Of a DNA stretch of 64,000 nt, positions 1-14,450 are shown piece after piece. The notes beneath the pieces were generated by a model. The model saw only the letters and a list, made by a program, of their open reading frames with translations, did no database searches and was not told the origin of the DNA. The translations under genes and the position numbers were made by a program. The DNA is from Aspidapion aeneum (lineage: Eukaryota; Arthropoda; Insecta; Coleoptera; Brentidae), in contig OY755048.1 in assembly GCA_963576565.1 (NCBI GenBank), forward strand, positions 3,664,501-3,728,500, in the 5' to 3' direction. Every line of letters starts with the position of its first letter. The first letter of the stretch is position 1.

Positions 1-3000
1 CTGTCCTTTAACTTTTATATCGTTATATAGAGGGCCCCGAGAAGCTTAATTTAATGAATTATAATATATCTTTTTACAAAGTTAGCAATTTAAAAAAATT
101 AAAAAAGTGCACTTTTTGGGTACCCCTTTGGTCAGGAAAATTTTCATCAAAAATTTCAAAAAAAACATTTAGTTGATACTGTGCCACAAAGAAGCTAGGG
201 AGTCCCTTATACTAACCTGAAAATATTACAGGTGTAGATGTAATAGTTTACGAGAAAAATAAAATCAAAAGTTGTAAATTTTCAAAAAATTAAAAATTTT
301 GTCAAAAAAGTAAACTTTTTTGCTATTGGATATACGTCAAAACAATTGTTATATTTTTATTGCTTGCCTCACAAAGTAATAAAAAAGACCCCAAAAGTTG
401 GTCTAAAGGTTTGTGTTTGTAAGAATTAAATAAAAGTTTAAATTACCAAAACTCAAAACTGAAGTGATTTTGGCGGTCTCTCTCGGCATTATTATAAACA
501 TCTGTCCTTTAACTTTTATATCGTTATATAGAGGGCCCCGAGAAGCTTAATTTAATGTATTATAATATATCTTTTTACAAAGTTAGCAATTTAAAAAAAT
601 TAAAAAAGTGCACTTTTTGGGTACCCCTTTGGTCAGGAAAATTTTCATGAAAAATTTCAAAAAAAAACATTTAGTTGATACTGTGCCACAAAGAAGCTAG
701 GGAGTCCCTTATACTAACCTGAAAATATTACAGGTCTAGATCTAATAGTTTACGAGAAAAATAAAATCAAAAGTTGTAAATTTTCAAAAAATTAAAAATT
801 TTGTCAAAAAAAGTAAACTTTTTTGCTATTGGATATACGTCAAAACAATTGTTATATTTTTATTGCTTGCCTCACAAAGTAATAAAAAAGACCCCAAAAG
901 TTGGTCTAAAGGTTTGTGTTTGTAAGAAATAAATAAAAGTTTAAATTGCCAAAACTCAAAACTGAAGTGACTTTGGCGGTCTCTCTCGGCATTATTATAA
1001 ACACTTATCCTTAACCTTTTGTATGGTGATAGAGAGGGCCCCGAGAAGCTTAATTTAATGTATTATAATATATATTTTTACAAAGTTAGCAATTTAAAAA
1101 AATTAAAAAAGTGCACTTTTTGGGTACCCCTTTGGTCAGGAAAATTTTCATCAAAAATTTCAAAAAAAACATTTAGTTGATACTGTGCCACAAAGAAGCT
1201 AGGGAGTCCCTTATACTAACCTGAAAATATTACAGGTGTAGATGTAATAGTTTACGAGAAAAATAAAATCAAAAGTTGTAAATTTTCAAAAAATTAAAAA
1301 TTTTGTCAAAAAAAAGTAAACTTTTTTGCTATTGGATATACGTCAAAACAATTGTTATATTTTTATTGCTTGCCTCACAAAGAAATAAAAAAGACCCCAA
1401 AAGTTGGTCTAAAGGTTTGTGTTTGTAAGAAATAAATAAAAGTTTAAATTACCAAAACTCAAAACTGAAGTGACTTTGGCGGTGTCTCTCAGCATTATTA
1501 TAAAAATCTGTCCTTTAACTTTTATATCGTTATATAGAGGGCCCCGAGAAGCTTAATTTAATGTATTATAATATATATTTTTACAAAGTTAGCAATTTAA
1601 AAAAATTAAAAAAGTGCACTTTTTGGGTACCCCTTTGGTCAGGAAAATTTTCATCAAAAATTTCAAAAAAAATATTTAGTTGATACTGTGCCACAAAGAA
1701 GCTAGGGAGTCCCTTATACTAACCTGAAAATATTACAGGTGTAGATGTAATAGTTTACGAGAAAAATAAAATCAAAAGTTGTAAATTTTCAAAAAATTAA
1801 AAATTTTGTCAAAAAAAAGTAAACTTTTTTGCTATTGGATATACGTCAAAACAATTGTTATATTTTTATTGCTTGCCTCACAAAGAAATAAAAAAGACCC
1901 CAAAAGTTGGTCTAAAGGTTTGTGTTTGTAAGAAATAAATAAAAGTTTAAATTGTCAAAACTCAAAACTGAAGTGACTTTGGCGGTCTCTCTCGGCATTA
2001 TTATAAATATCTGTCCTTTAGCTTTTATATCGTTATATAGAGGGCCCCGAGAAGCTTAATTTAATGTATTATAATATATATTTTTACAAAGTTAGCAATT
2101 TAAAAAAATTAAAAAAGTGCACTTTTTGGGTACCCCTTTGGTCATCATCAAAAATTTCAAAAAAAACAATTAGTTGATACTGTGCCACAAAGAAGCTAGG
2201 GAGTCCCTTATACTAACCTGAAAATATTACAGGTGTAGATGTAATAGTTTACGAGAAAAATAAAATCAAAAGTTGTAAATTTTCAAAAAATTAAAAATTT
2301 TGTCAAAAAAGTAAACTTTTTTGCTATTGGATATACGTCAAAACAATTGTTATATTTTTATTGCTTGCCTCACAAAGTAATAAAAAAGACCCCAAAAGTT
2401 GGTCTAAAGGTTTGTGTTTGTAAGAAATAAATAAAAGTTTAAATTACCAAAACTCAAAACTGAAGTGATTTTGGCGGTCTCTCTCGGCATTATTATAAAC
2501 ATCTGTCCTTTAACTTTTATATCGTTATATAGAGGGCCCCGAGAAGCTTAATTTAATGTATTATAATATATCTTTTTACAAAGTTAGCAATTTAAAAAAA
2601 TTAAAAAAGTGCACTTTTTGGATACCCCTTTGGTCAGGAAAATTTTCTTCAAAAATTTCAAAAAAAACATTTAGTTGATACTGTGCCACAAAGAAGCTAG
2701 GGAGTCCCTTATACTAACCTGAAAATATTACAGGTCTAGATCTAATAGTTTACGAGAAAAATAAAATCAAAAGTTGTAAATTTTCAAAAAATTAAAAATT
2801 TTGTCAAAAAAAGTAAACTTTTTTGCTATTGGATATACGTCAAAACAATTGTTATATTTTTATTGCTTGCCTCACAAAGTAATAAAAAAGACCCCAAAAG
2901 TTGGTCTAAAGGTTTGTGTTTGTAAGAAATAAATAAAAGTTTAAATTGCCAAAACTCAAAACTGAAGTGACTTTGGCGGTCTCTCTCGGCATTATTATAA

Positions 3001-6000
3001 ACACTTATCCTTAACCTTTTGTATGGTGATAGAGAGGGCCCCGAGAAGCTTAATTTAATGTATTATAATATATATTTTTACAAAGTTAGCAATTTAAAAA
3101 AAATTAAAAAAGTGCACTTTTTGGGTACCCCTTTGGTCAGGAAAATTTTCTTCAAAAATTTCAAAAAAAACATTTAGTTGATACTGTGCCACAAAGAAGC
3201 TAGGGAGTCCCTTATACTAACCTGAAAATATTACAGGTGTAGATGTAATAGTTTACGAGAAAAATAAAATCAAAAGTTGTAAATTTTCAAAAAATTAAAA
3301 ATTTTGTCAAAAAAAAGTAAACTTTTTTGCTATTGGATATACGTCAAAACAATTGTTATATTTTTATTGCTTGCCTCACAAAGAAATAAAAAAGACCCCA
3401 AAAGTTGGTCTAAAGGTTTGTGTTTGTAAGAAATAAATAAAAGTTTAAATTACCAAAACTCAAAACTGAAGTGACTTTGGCGGTGTCTCTCAGCATTATT
3501 ATAAAAATCTGTCCTTTAACTTTTATATCGTTATATAGAGGGCCCCGAGAAGCTTAATTTAATGTATTATAATATATATTTTTACAAAGTTAGCAATTTA
3601 AAAAAATTAAAAAAGTGCACTTTTTGGGTACCCCTTTGGTCAGGAAAATTTTCATCAAAAATTTCAAAAAAAATATTTAGTTGATACTGTGCCACAAAGA
3701 AGCTAGGGAGTCCCTTATACTAACCTGAAAATATTACATGTGTAGATGTAATAGTTTACGAGAAAAATAAAATCAAAAGTTGTAAATTTTCAAAAAATTA
3801 AAAATTTTGTCAAAAAAAAGTAAACTTTTTTGCTATTGGATATACGTCAAAACAATTGTTATATTTTTATTGCTTGCCTCACAAAGTAATAAAAAAGACC
3901 CCAAAAGTTGGTCTAAAGGTTTGTGTTTGTAAGAAATAAATAAAAGTTTAAATTGCCAAAACTCAAAACTGAAGTGACTTTGGCGGTCTCTCTCGGCATT
4001 ATTATAAATATCTGTCCTTTAACTTTTATATCGTTATATAGAGGGCCCCGAGAAGCTTAATTTAATGTATTATAATATATATTTTTACAAAGTTAGCAAT
4101 TTAAAAAAATTAAAAAAGTGCACTTTTTGGGTACCCCTTTGGTCATCATCAAAAATTTCAAAAAAAACAATTAGTTGATACTGTGCCACAAAGAAGCTAG
4201 AGAGTCCCTTATACTAACCTGAAAATATTACAGGTGTAGATGTAATAGTTAACGAGAAAAATAAAATCAAAAGTTGTAAATTTTCAAAAAATTAAAAATT
4301 TTGTCAAAAAAAAGTAAACTTTTTTGCTATTGGATATACGTCAAAACAATTGTTATATTTTTATTGCTTGCCTCACAAAATAATAAAAAAGACACCAAAA
4401 GTTGGTCTAAAGGTTTGTGTTTGTAAGAAATAAATAAAAGTTTAAATTACCAAAACTCAAAACTGAAGTGACTTTGGCGGTCTCTCTCGGCATTATTATA
4501 AACATCTGTCCTTTAACTTTTATATCGTTATATAGAGGGCCCCGAGAAGCTTAATTTAATGAATTATAATATATCTTTTTACAAAGTTAGCAATTTAAAA
4601 AAATTAAAAAAGTGCACTTTTTGGGTACCCCTTTGGTCAGGAAAATTTTCATCAAAAATTTCAAAAAAAACATTTAGTTGATACTGTGCCACAAAGAAGC
4701 TAGGGAGTCCCTTATACTAACCTGAAAATATTACAGGTGTAGATGTAATAGTTTACGAGAAAAATAAAATCAAAAGTTGTAAATTTTCAAAAAATTAAAA
4801 ATTTTGTCAAAAAAGTAAACTTTTTTGCTATTGGATATACGTCAAAACAATTGTTATATTTTTATTGCTTGCCTCACAAAGTAATAAAAAAGACCCCAAA
4901 AGTTGGTCTAAAGGTTTGTGTTTGTAAGAATTAAATAAAAGTTTAAATTACCAAAACTCAAAACTGAAGTGATTTTGGCGGTCTCTCTCGGCATTATTAT
5001 AAACATCTGTCCTTTAACTTTTATATCGTTATATAGAGGGCCCCGAGAAGCTTAATTTAATGTATTATAATATATCTTTTTACAAAGTTAGCAATTTAAA
5101 AAAATTAAAAAAGTGCACTTTTTGGGTACCCCTTTGGTCAGGAAAATTTTCATGAAAAATTTCAAAAAAAACATTTAGTTGATACTGTGCCACAAAGAAG
5201 CTAGGGAGTCCCTTATACTAACCTGAAAATATTACAGGTCTAGATCTAATAGTTTACGAGAAAAATAAAATCAAAAGTTGTAAATTTTCAAAAAATTAAA
5301 AATTTTGTCAAAAAAAGTAAACTTTTTTGCTATTGGATATACGTCAAAACAATTGTTATATTTTTATTGCTTGCCTCACAAAGTAATAAAAAAGACCCCA
5401 AAAGTTGGTCTAAAGGTTTGTGTTTGTAAGAAATAAATAAAAGTTTAAATTGCCAAAACTCAAAACTGAAGTGACTTTGGCGGTCTCTCTCGGCATTATT
5501 ATAAACACTTATCCTTAACCTTTTGTATGGTGATAGAGAGGGCCCCGAGAAGCTTAATTTAATGTATTATAATATATATTTTTACAAAGTTAGCAATTTA
5601 AAAAAATTAAAAAAGTGCACTTTTTGGGTACCCCTTTGGTCAGGAAAATTTTCATCAAAAATTTCAAAAAAAACATTTAGTTGATACTGTGCCACAAAGA
5701 AGCTAGGGAGTCCCTTATACTAACCTGAAAATATTACAGGTGTAGATGTAATAGTTTACGAGAAAAATAAAATCAAAAGTTGTAAATTTTCAAAAATTAA
5801 AAATTTTGTCAAAAAAAAGTAAACTTTTTTGCTATTGGATATACGTCAAAACAATTGTTATATTTTTATTGCTTGCCTCACAAAGAAATAAAAAAGACCC
5901 CAAAAGTTGGTCTAAAGGTTTGTGTTTGTAAGAAATAAATAAAAGTTTAAATTACCAAAACTCAAAACTGAAGTGACTTTGGCGGTGTCTCTCAGCATTA

Positions 6001-9000
6001 TTATAAAAATCTGTCCTTTAACTTTTATATCGTTATATAGAGGGCCCCGAGAAGCTTAATTTAATGTATTATAATATATATTTTTACAAAGTTAGCAATT
6101 TAAAAAAATTAAAAAAGTGCACTTTTTGGGTACCCCTTTGGTCAGGAAAATTTTCATCAAAAATTTCAAAAAAAATATTTAGTTGATACTGTGCCACAAA
6201 GAAGCTAGGGAGTCCCTTATACTAACCTGAAAATATTACAGGTGTAGATGTAATAGTTTACGAGAAAAATAAAATCAAAAGTTGTAAATTTTCAAAAAAT
6301 TAAAAATTTTGTCAAAAAAAAGTAAACTTTTTTGCTATTGGATATACGTCAAAACAATTGTTATATTTTTATTGCTTGCCTCACAAAGAAATAAAAAAGA
6401 CCCCAAAAGTTGGTCTAAAGGTTTGTGTTTGTAAGAAATAAATAAAAGTTTAAATTGTCAAAACTCAAAACTGAAGTGACTTTGGCGGTCTCTCTCGGCA
6501 TTATTATAAATATCTGTCCTTTAGCTTTTATATCGTTATATAGAGGGCCCCGAGAAGCTTAATTTAATGTATTATAATATATATTTTTACAAAGTTAGCA
6601 ATTTAAAAAAATTAAAAAAGTGCACTTTTTGGGTACCCCTTTGGTCATCATCAAAAATTTCAAAAAAAACAATTAGTTGATACTGAAAATATTACAGGTG
6701 TAGATGTAATAGTTTACGAGAAAAATAAAATCAAAAGTTGTAAATTTTCAAAAAATTAAAAATTTTGTCAAAAAAGTAAACTTTTTTGCTATTGGATATA
6801 CGTCAAAACAATTGTTATATTTTTATTGCTTGCCTCACAAAGTAATAAAAAAGACCCCAAAAGTTGGTCTAAAGGTTTGTGTTTGTAAGAAATAAATAAA
6901 AGTTTAAATTACCAAAACTCAAAACTGAAGTGATTTTGGCGGTCTCTCTCGGCATTATTATAAACATCTGTCCTTTAACTTTTATATCGTTATATAGAGG
7001 GCCCCGAGAAGCTTAATTTAATGTATTATAATATATCTTTTTACAAAGTTAGCAATTTAAAAAAATTAAAAAAGTGCACTTTTTGGATACCCCTTTGGTC
7101 AGGAAAATTTTCTTCAAAAATTTCAAAAAAAACATTTAGTTGATACTGTGCCACAAAGAAGCTAGGGAGTCCCTTATACTAACCTGAAAATATTACAGGT
7201 CTAGATCTAATAGTTTACGAGAAAAATAAAATCAAAAGTTGTAAATTTTCAAAAAATTAAAAATTTTGTCAAAAAAAGTAAACTTTTTTGCTATTGGATA
7301 TACGTCAAAACAATTGTTATATTTTTATTGCTTGCCTCACAAAGTAATAAAAAAGACCCCAAAAGTTGGTCTAAAGGTTTGTGTTTGTAAGAAATAAATA
7401 AAAGTTTAAATTGCCAAAACTCAAAACTGAAGTGACTTTGGCGGTCTCTCTCGGCATTATTATAAACACTTATCCTTAACCTTTTGTATGGTGATAGAGA
7501 GGGCCCCGAGAAGCTTAATTTAATGTATTATAATATATATTTTTACAAAGTTAGCAATTTAAAAAAAATTAAAAAAGTGCACTTTTTGGGTACCCCTTTG
7601 GTCAGGAAAATTTTCATCAAAAATTTCAAAAAAAACATTTAGTTGATACTGTGCCACAAAGAAGCTAGGGAGTCCCTTATACTAACCTGAAAATATTACA
7701 GGTGTAGATGTAATAGTTTACGAGAAAAATAAAATCAAAAGTTGTAAATTTTCAAAAAATTAAAAATTTTGTCAAAAAAAAGTAAACTTTTTTGCTATTG
7801 GATATACGTCAAAACAATTGTTATATTTTTATTGCTTGCCTCACAAAGAAATAAAAAAGACCCCAAAAGTTGGTCTAAAGGTTTGTGTTTGTAAGAAATA
7901 AATAAAAGTTTAAATTACCAAAACTCAAAACTGAAGTGACTTTGGCGGTGTCTCTCAGCATTATTATAAAAATCTGTCCTTTAACTTTTATATCGTTATA
8001 TAGAGGGCCCCGAGAAGCTTAATTTAATGTATTATAATATATATTTTTACAAAGTTAGCAATTTAAAAAAATTAAAAAAGTGCACTTTTTGGGTACCCCT
8101 TTGGTCATCATCAAAAATTTCAAAAAAAACAATTAGTTGATACTGTGCCACAAAGAAGCTAGGGAGTCCCTTATACTAACCTGAAAATATTACAGGTGTA
8201 GATGTAATAGTTAACGAGAAAAATAAAATCAAAAGTTGTAAATTTTCAAAAAATTAAAAATTTTGTCAAAAAAAAGTAAACTTTTTTGCTATTGGATATA
8301 CGTCAAAACAATTGTTATATTTTTATTGCTTGCCTCACAAAGAAATAAAAAAGACCCCAAAAGTTGGTCTAAAGGTTTGTGTTTGTAAGAAATAAATAAA
8401 AGTTTAAATTGTCAAAACTCAAAACTGAAGTGACTTTGGCGGTCTCTCTCGGCATTATTATAAATATCTGTCCTTTAGCTTTTATATCGTTATATAGAGG
8501 GCCCCGAGAAGCTTAATTTAATGTATTATAATATATATTTTTACAAAGTTAGCAATTTAAAAAAATTAAAAAAGTGCACTTTTTGGGTACCCCTTTGGTC
8601 AGGAAAATTTTCATCAAAAATTTCAAAAAAAACATTTAGTTGATACTGTGCCACAAAGAAGCTAGGGAGTCCCTTATACTAACCTGAAAATATTACAGGT
8701 CTAGATCTAATAGTTTACGAGAAAAATAAAATCAAAAGTTGTAAATTTTCAAAAAATTAAAAATTTTGTCAAAAAAAGTAAACTTTTTTGCTATTGGATA
8801 TACGTCAAAACAATTGTTATATTTTTATTGCTTGCCACACAAAGTAATAAAAAAGACCCCAAAAGTTGGTCTAAAGGTTTGTGTTTGTAAGAAATAAATA
8901 AAAGTTTAAATTGCCAAAACTCAAAACTGAAGTGACTTTGGCGGTCTCTCTCGGCATTATTATAAACACTTATCCTTAACCTTTTGTCTGGTGATAGAGA

Positions 9001-11459
9001 GGGCCCCGAGAAGCTTAATTTAATGTATTATAATATATATTTTTACAAAGTTAGCAATTTAAAAAAATTAAAAAAGTGCACTTTTTGGGTACCCCTTTGA
9101 TCAGGAAAATTTTCATCAAAAATTTCAAAAAAAACATTTAGTTGATACTGTGCCACAAAGAAGCTAGGGAGTCCCTTATACTAACCTGAAAATATTACAG
9201 GTGTAGATGTAATAGTTTACGAGAAAAATAAAATCAAAAGTTGTAAATTTTCAAAAAATTAAAAATTTTGTCAAAAAAAAGTAAACTTTTTTGCTATTGG
9301 ATATACGTCAAAACAATTGTTATATTTTTATTGCTTGCCTCACAAAGAAATAAAAAAGACCCCAAAAGTTGGTCTAAAGGTTTGTGTTTGTAAGAAATAA
9401 ATAAAAGTTTAAATTACCAAAACTCAAAACTGAAGTGACTTTGGCGGTGTCTCTCAGCATTATTATAAAAATCTGTCCTTTAACTTTTATATCGTTATAT
9501 AGAGGGCCCCGAGAAGCTTAATTTAATGTATTATAATATATATTTTTACAAAGTTAGCAATTTAAAAAAATTAAAAAAGTGCACTTTTTGGGTACCCCTT
9601 TGGTCAGGAAAATTTTCATCAAAAATTTCAAAAAAAATATTTAGTTGATACTGTGCCACAAAGAAGCTAGGGAGTCCCTTATACTAACCTGAAAATATTA
9701 CATGTGTAGATGTAATAGTTTACGAGAAAAATAAAATCAAAAGTTGTAAATTTTCAAAAAATTAAAAATTTTGTCAAAAAAAAGTAAACTTTTTTGCTAT
9801 TGGATATACGTCAAAACAATTGTTATATTTTTATTGCTTGCCTCACAAAGTAATAAAAAAGACCCCAAAAGTTGGTCTAAAGGTTTGTGTTTGTAAGAAA
9901 TAAATAAAAGTTTAAATTGCCAAAACTCAAAACTGAAGTGACTTTGGCGGTCTCTCTCGGCATTATTATAAATATCTGTCCTTTAACTTTTATATCGTTA
10001 TATAGAGGGCCCCGAGAAGCTTAATTTAATGTATTATAATATATATTTTTACAAAGTTAGCAATTTAAAAAAATTAAAAAAGTGCACTTTTTGGGTACCC
10101 CTTTGGTCATCATCAAAAATTTCAAAAAAAACAATTAGTTGATACTGTGCCACAAAGAAGCTAGGGAGTCCCTTATACTAACCTGAAAATATTACAGGTG
10201 TAGATGTAATAGTTTACGAGAAAAATAAAATCAAAAGTTGTAAATTTTCAAAAAATTAAAAATTTTGTCAAAAAAAAGTAAACTTTTTTGCTATTGGATA
10301 TACGTCAAAACAATTGTTATATTTTTATTGCTTGCCTCACAAAGAAATAAAAAAGACCCCAAAAGTTGGTCTAAAGGTTTGTGTTTGTAAGAAATAAATA
10401 AAAGTTTAAATTGTCAAAACTCAAAACTGAAGTGACTTTGGCGGTCTCTCTCGGCATTATTATAAATATCTGTCCTTTAGCTTTTATATCGTTATATAGA
10501 GGGCCCCGAGAAGCTTAATTTAATGTATTATAATATATATTTTTACAAAGTTAGCAATTTAAAAAAATTAAAAAAGTGCACTTTTTGGGTACCCCTTTGG
10601 TCATCATCAAAAATTTCAAAAAAAACAATTAGTTGATACTGTGCCACAAAGAAGCTAGGGAGTCCCTTATACTAACCTGAAAATATTACAGGTGTAGATG
10701 TAATAGTTTACGAGAAAAATAAAATCAAAAGTTGTAAATTTTCAAAAAATTAAAAATTTTGTCAAAAAAGTAAACTTTTTTGCTATTGGATATACGTCAA
10801 AACAATTGTTATATTTTTATTGCTTGCCTCACAAAGTAATAAAAAAGACCCCAAAAGTTGGTCTAAAGGTTTGTGTTTGTAAGAAATAAATAAAAGTTTA
10901 AATTACCAAAACTCAAAACTGAAGTGATTTTGGCGGTCTCTCTCGGCATTATTATAAACATCTGTCCTTTAACTTTTATATCGTTATATAGAGGGCCCCG
11001 AGAAGCTTAATTTAATGTATTATAATATATCTTTTTACAAAGTTAGCAATTTAAAAAAATTAAAAAAGTGCACTTTTTGGGTACCCCTTTGGTCAGGAAA
11101 ATTTTCATCAAAAATTTCAAAAAAAACATTTAGTTGATACTGTGCCACAAAGAAGCTAGGGAGTCCCTTATACTAACCTGAAAATATTACAGGTCTAGAT
11201 CTAATAGTTTACGAGAAAAATAAAATCAAAAGTTGTAAATTTTCAAAAAATTAAAAATTTTGTCAAAAAAAGTAAACTTTTTTGCTATTGGATATACGTC
11301 AAAACAATTGTTATATTTTTATTGCTTGCCTCACAAAGAAATAAAAAAGACCCCAAAAGTTGGTCTAAAGGTTTGTGTTTGTAAGAAATAAATAAAAGTT
11401 TAAATTGTCAAAACTCAAAACTGAAGTGACTTTGGCGGTCTCTCTCGGCATTATTATAA

Positions 11460-14450
11460 ATATCTGTCCTTTAGCTTTTATATCGTTATATAGAGGGCCC
11501 CGAGAAGCTTAATTTAATGTATTAGTATATATATTTTTACAAAGTTAGCAATTTAAAAAAATTAAAAAAGTGCACTTTTTGGGTACCCCTTTGGTCATCA
11601 TCAAAAATTTCAAAAAAAACAATTAGTTGATACTGTGCCACAAAGAAGCTAGGGAGTCCCTTATACTAACCTGAAAATATTACAGGTGTAGATGTAATAG
11701 TTTACGAGAAAAATAAAATCAAAAGTTGTAAATTTTCAAAAAATTAAAAATTTTGTCAAAAAAAAGTAAACTTTTTTGCTATTGGATATACGTCAAAACA
11801 ATTGTTATATTTTTATTGCTTGCCTCACAAAGAAATAAAAAAGACCCCAAAAGTTGGTCTAAAGGTTTGTGTTTGTAAGAAATAAATAAAAGTTTAAATT
11901 ACCAAAACTCAAAACTGAAGTGACTTTGGCGGTGTCTCTCAGCATTATTATAAAAATCTGTCCTTTAACTTTTATATCGTTATATAGAGGGCCCCGAGAA
12001 GCTTAATTTAATGTATTATAATATATATTTTTACAAAGTTAGCAATTTAAAAAAATTAAAAAAGTGCACTTTTTGGGTACCCCTTTGGTCAGGAAAATTT
12101 TCATCAAAAATTTCAAAAAAAATATTTAGTTGATACTGTGCCACAAAGAAGCTAGGGAGTCCCTTATACTAACCTGAAAATATTACATGTGTAGATGTAA
12201 TAGTTTACGAGAAAAATAAAATCAAAAGTTGTTAATTTTCAAAAAATTAAAAATTTTGTCAAAAAAAAGTAAACTTTTTTGCTATTGGATATACGTCAAA
12301 ACAATTGTTATATTTTTATTGCTTGCCTCACAAAGTAATAAAAAAGACCCCAAAAGTTGGTCTAAAGGTTTGTGTTTGTAAGAAATAAATAAAAGTTTAA
12401 ATTGCCAAAACTCAAAACTGAAGTGACTTTGGCGGTCTCTCTCGGCATTATTATAAATATCTGTCCTTTAACTTTTATATCGTTATATAGAGGGCCCCGA
12501 GAAGCTTAATTTAATGTATTATAATATATATTTTTACAAAGTTAGCAATTTAAAAAAATTAAAAAAGTGCACTTTTTGGGTACCCCTTTGGTCATCATCA
12601 AAAATTTCAAAAAAAACAATTAGTTGATACTGTGCCACAAAGAAGCTAGGGAGTCCCTTATACTAACCTGAAAATATTACAGGTGTAGATGTAATAGTTT
12701 ACGAGAAAAATAAAATCAAAAGTTGTAAATTTTCAAAAAATTAAAAATTTTGTCAAAAAAGTAAACTTTTTTGCTATTGGATATACGTCAAAACAATTGT
12801 TATATTTTTATTGCTTGCCTCACAAAGAAATAAAAAAGACCCCAAAAGTTGGTCTAAAGGTTTGTGTTTGTAAGAAATAAATAAAAGTTTAAATTGTCAA
12901 AACTCAAAACTGAAGTGACTTTGGCGGTCTCTCTCGGCATTATTATAAATATCTGTCCTTTAGCTTTTATATCGTTATATAGAGGGCCCCGAGAAGCTTA
13001 ATTTAATGTATTAGTATATATATTTTTACAAAGTTAGCAATTTAAAAAAATTAAAAAAGTGCACTTTTTGGGTACCCCTTTGGTCATCATCAAAAATTTC
13101 AAAAAAAACAATTAGTTGATACTGTGCCACAAAGAAGCTAGGGAGTCCCTTATACTAACCTGAAAATATTACAGGTGTAGATGTAATAGTTTACGAGAAA
13201 AATAAAATCAAAAGTTGTAAATTTTCAAAAAATTAAAAATTTTGTCAAAAAAAAGTAAACTTTTTTGCTATTGGATATACGTCAAAACAATTGTTATATT
13301 TTTATTGCTTGCCTCACAAAGAAATAAAAAAGACCCCAAAAGTTGGTCTAAAGGTTTGTGTTTGTAAGAAATAAATAAAAGTTTAAATTACCAAAACTCA
13401 AAACTGAAGTGACTTTGGCGGTGTCTCTCAGCATTATTATAAAAATCTGTCCTTTAACTTTTATATCGTTATATAGAGGGCCCCGAGAAGCTTAATTTAA
13501 TGTATTATAATATATATTTTTACAAAGTTAGCAATTTAAAAAAATTAAAAAAGTGCACTTTTTGGGTACCCCTTTGGTCAGGAAAATTTTCATCAAAAAT
13601 TTCAAAAAAAATATTTAGTTGATACTGTGCCACAAAGAAGCTAGGGAGTCCCTTATACTAACCTGAAAATATTACATGTGTAGATGTAATAGTTTACGAG
13701 AAAAATAAAATCAAAAGTTGTTAATTTTCAAAAAATTAAAAATTTTGTCAAAAAAAAGTAAACTTTTTTGCTATTGGATATACGTCAAAACAATTGTTAT
13801 ATTTTTATTGCTTGCCTCACAAAGTAATAAAAAAGACCCCAAAAGTTGGTCTAAAGGTTTGTGTTTGTAAGAAATAAATAAAAGTTTAAATTGCCAAAAC
13901 TCAAAACTGAAGTGACTTTGGCGGTCTCTCTCGGCATTATTATAAATATCTGTCCTTTAACTTTTATATCGTTATATAGAGGGCCCCGAGAAGCTTAATT
14001 TAATGTATTATAATATATATTTTTACAAAGTTAGCAATTTAAAAAAATTAAAAAAGTGCACTTTTTGGGTACCCCTTTGGTCATCATCAAAAATTTCAAA
14101 AAAAACAATTAGTTGATACTGTGCCACAAAGAAGCTAGGGAGTCCCTTATACTAACCTGAAAATATTACAGGTGTAGATGTAATAGTTTACGAGAAAAAT
14201 AAAATCAAAAGTTGTAAATTTTCAAAAAATTAAAAATTTTGTCAAAAAAAAGTAAACTTTTTTGCTATTGGATATACGTCAAAACAATTGTTATATTTTT
14301 ATTGCTTGCCTCACAAAGAAATAAAAAAGACCCCAAAAGTTGGTCTAAAGGTTTGTGTTTGTAAGAAATAAATAAAAGTTTAAATTGTCAAAACTCAAAA
14401 CTGAAGTGACTTTGGCGGTCTCTCTCGGCATTATTATAAATATCTGTCCT
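11460..14450. repeat. Three-monomer higher-order duplication inside the satellite
   Basis: Private variants recur with a period of 1,489 bp. ATTAGTATATATAT replaces the usual ATTATAATATATAT at 11521 and 13010, and GTTGTTAATTTTC replaces GTTGTAAATTTTC near 12230 and 13720. A three-monomer segment has therefore been duplicated recently within the array. Confidence 0.8.
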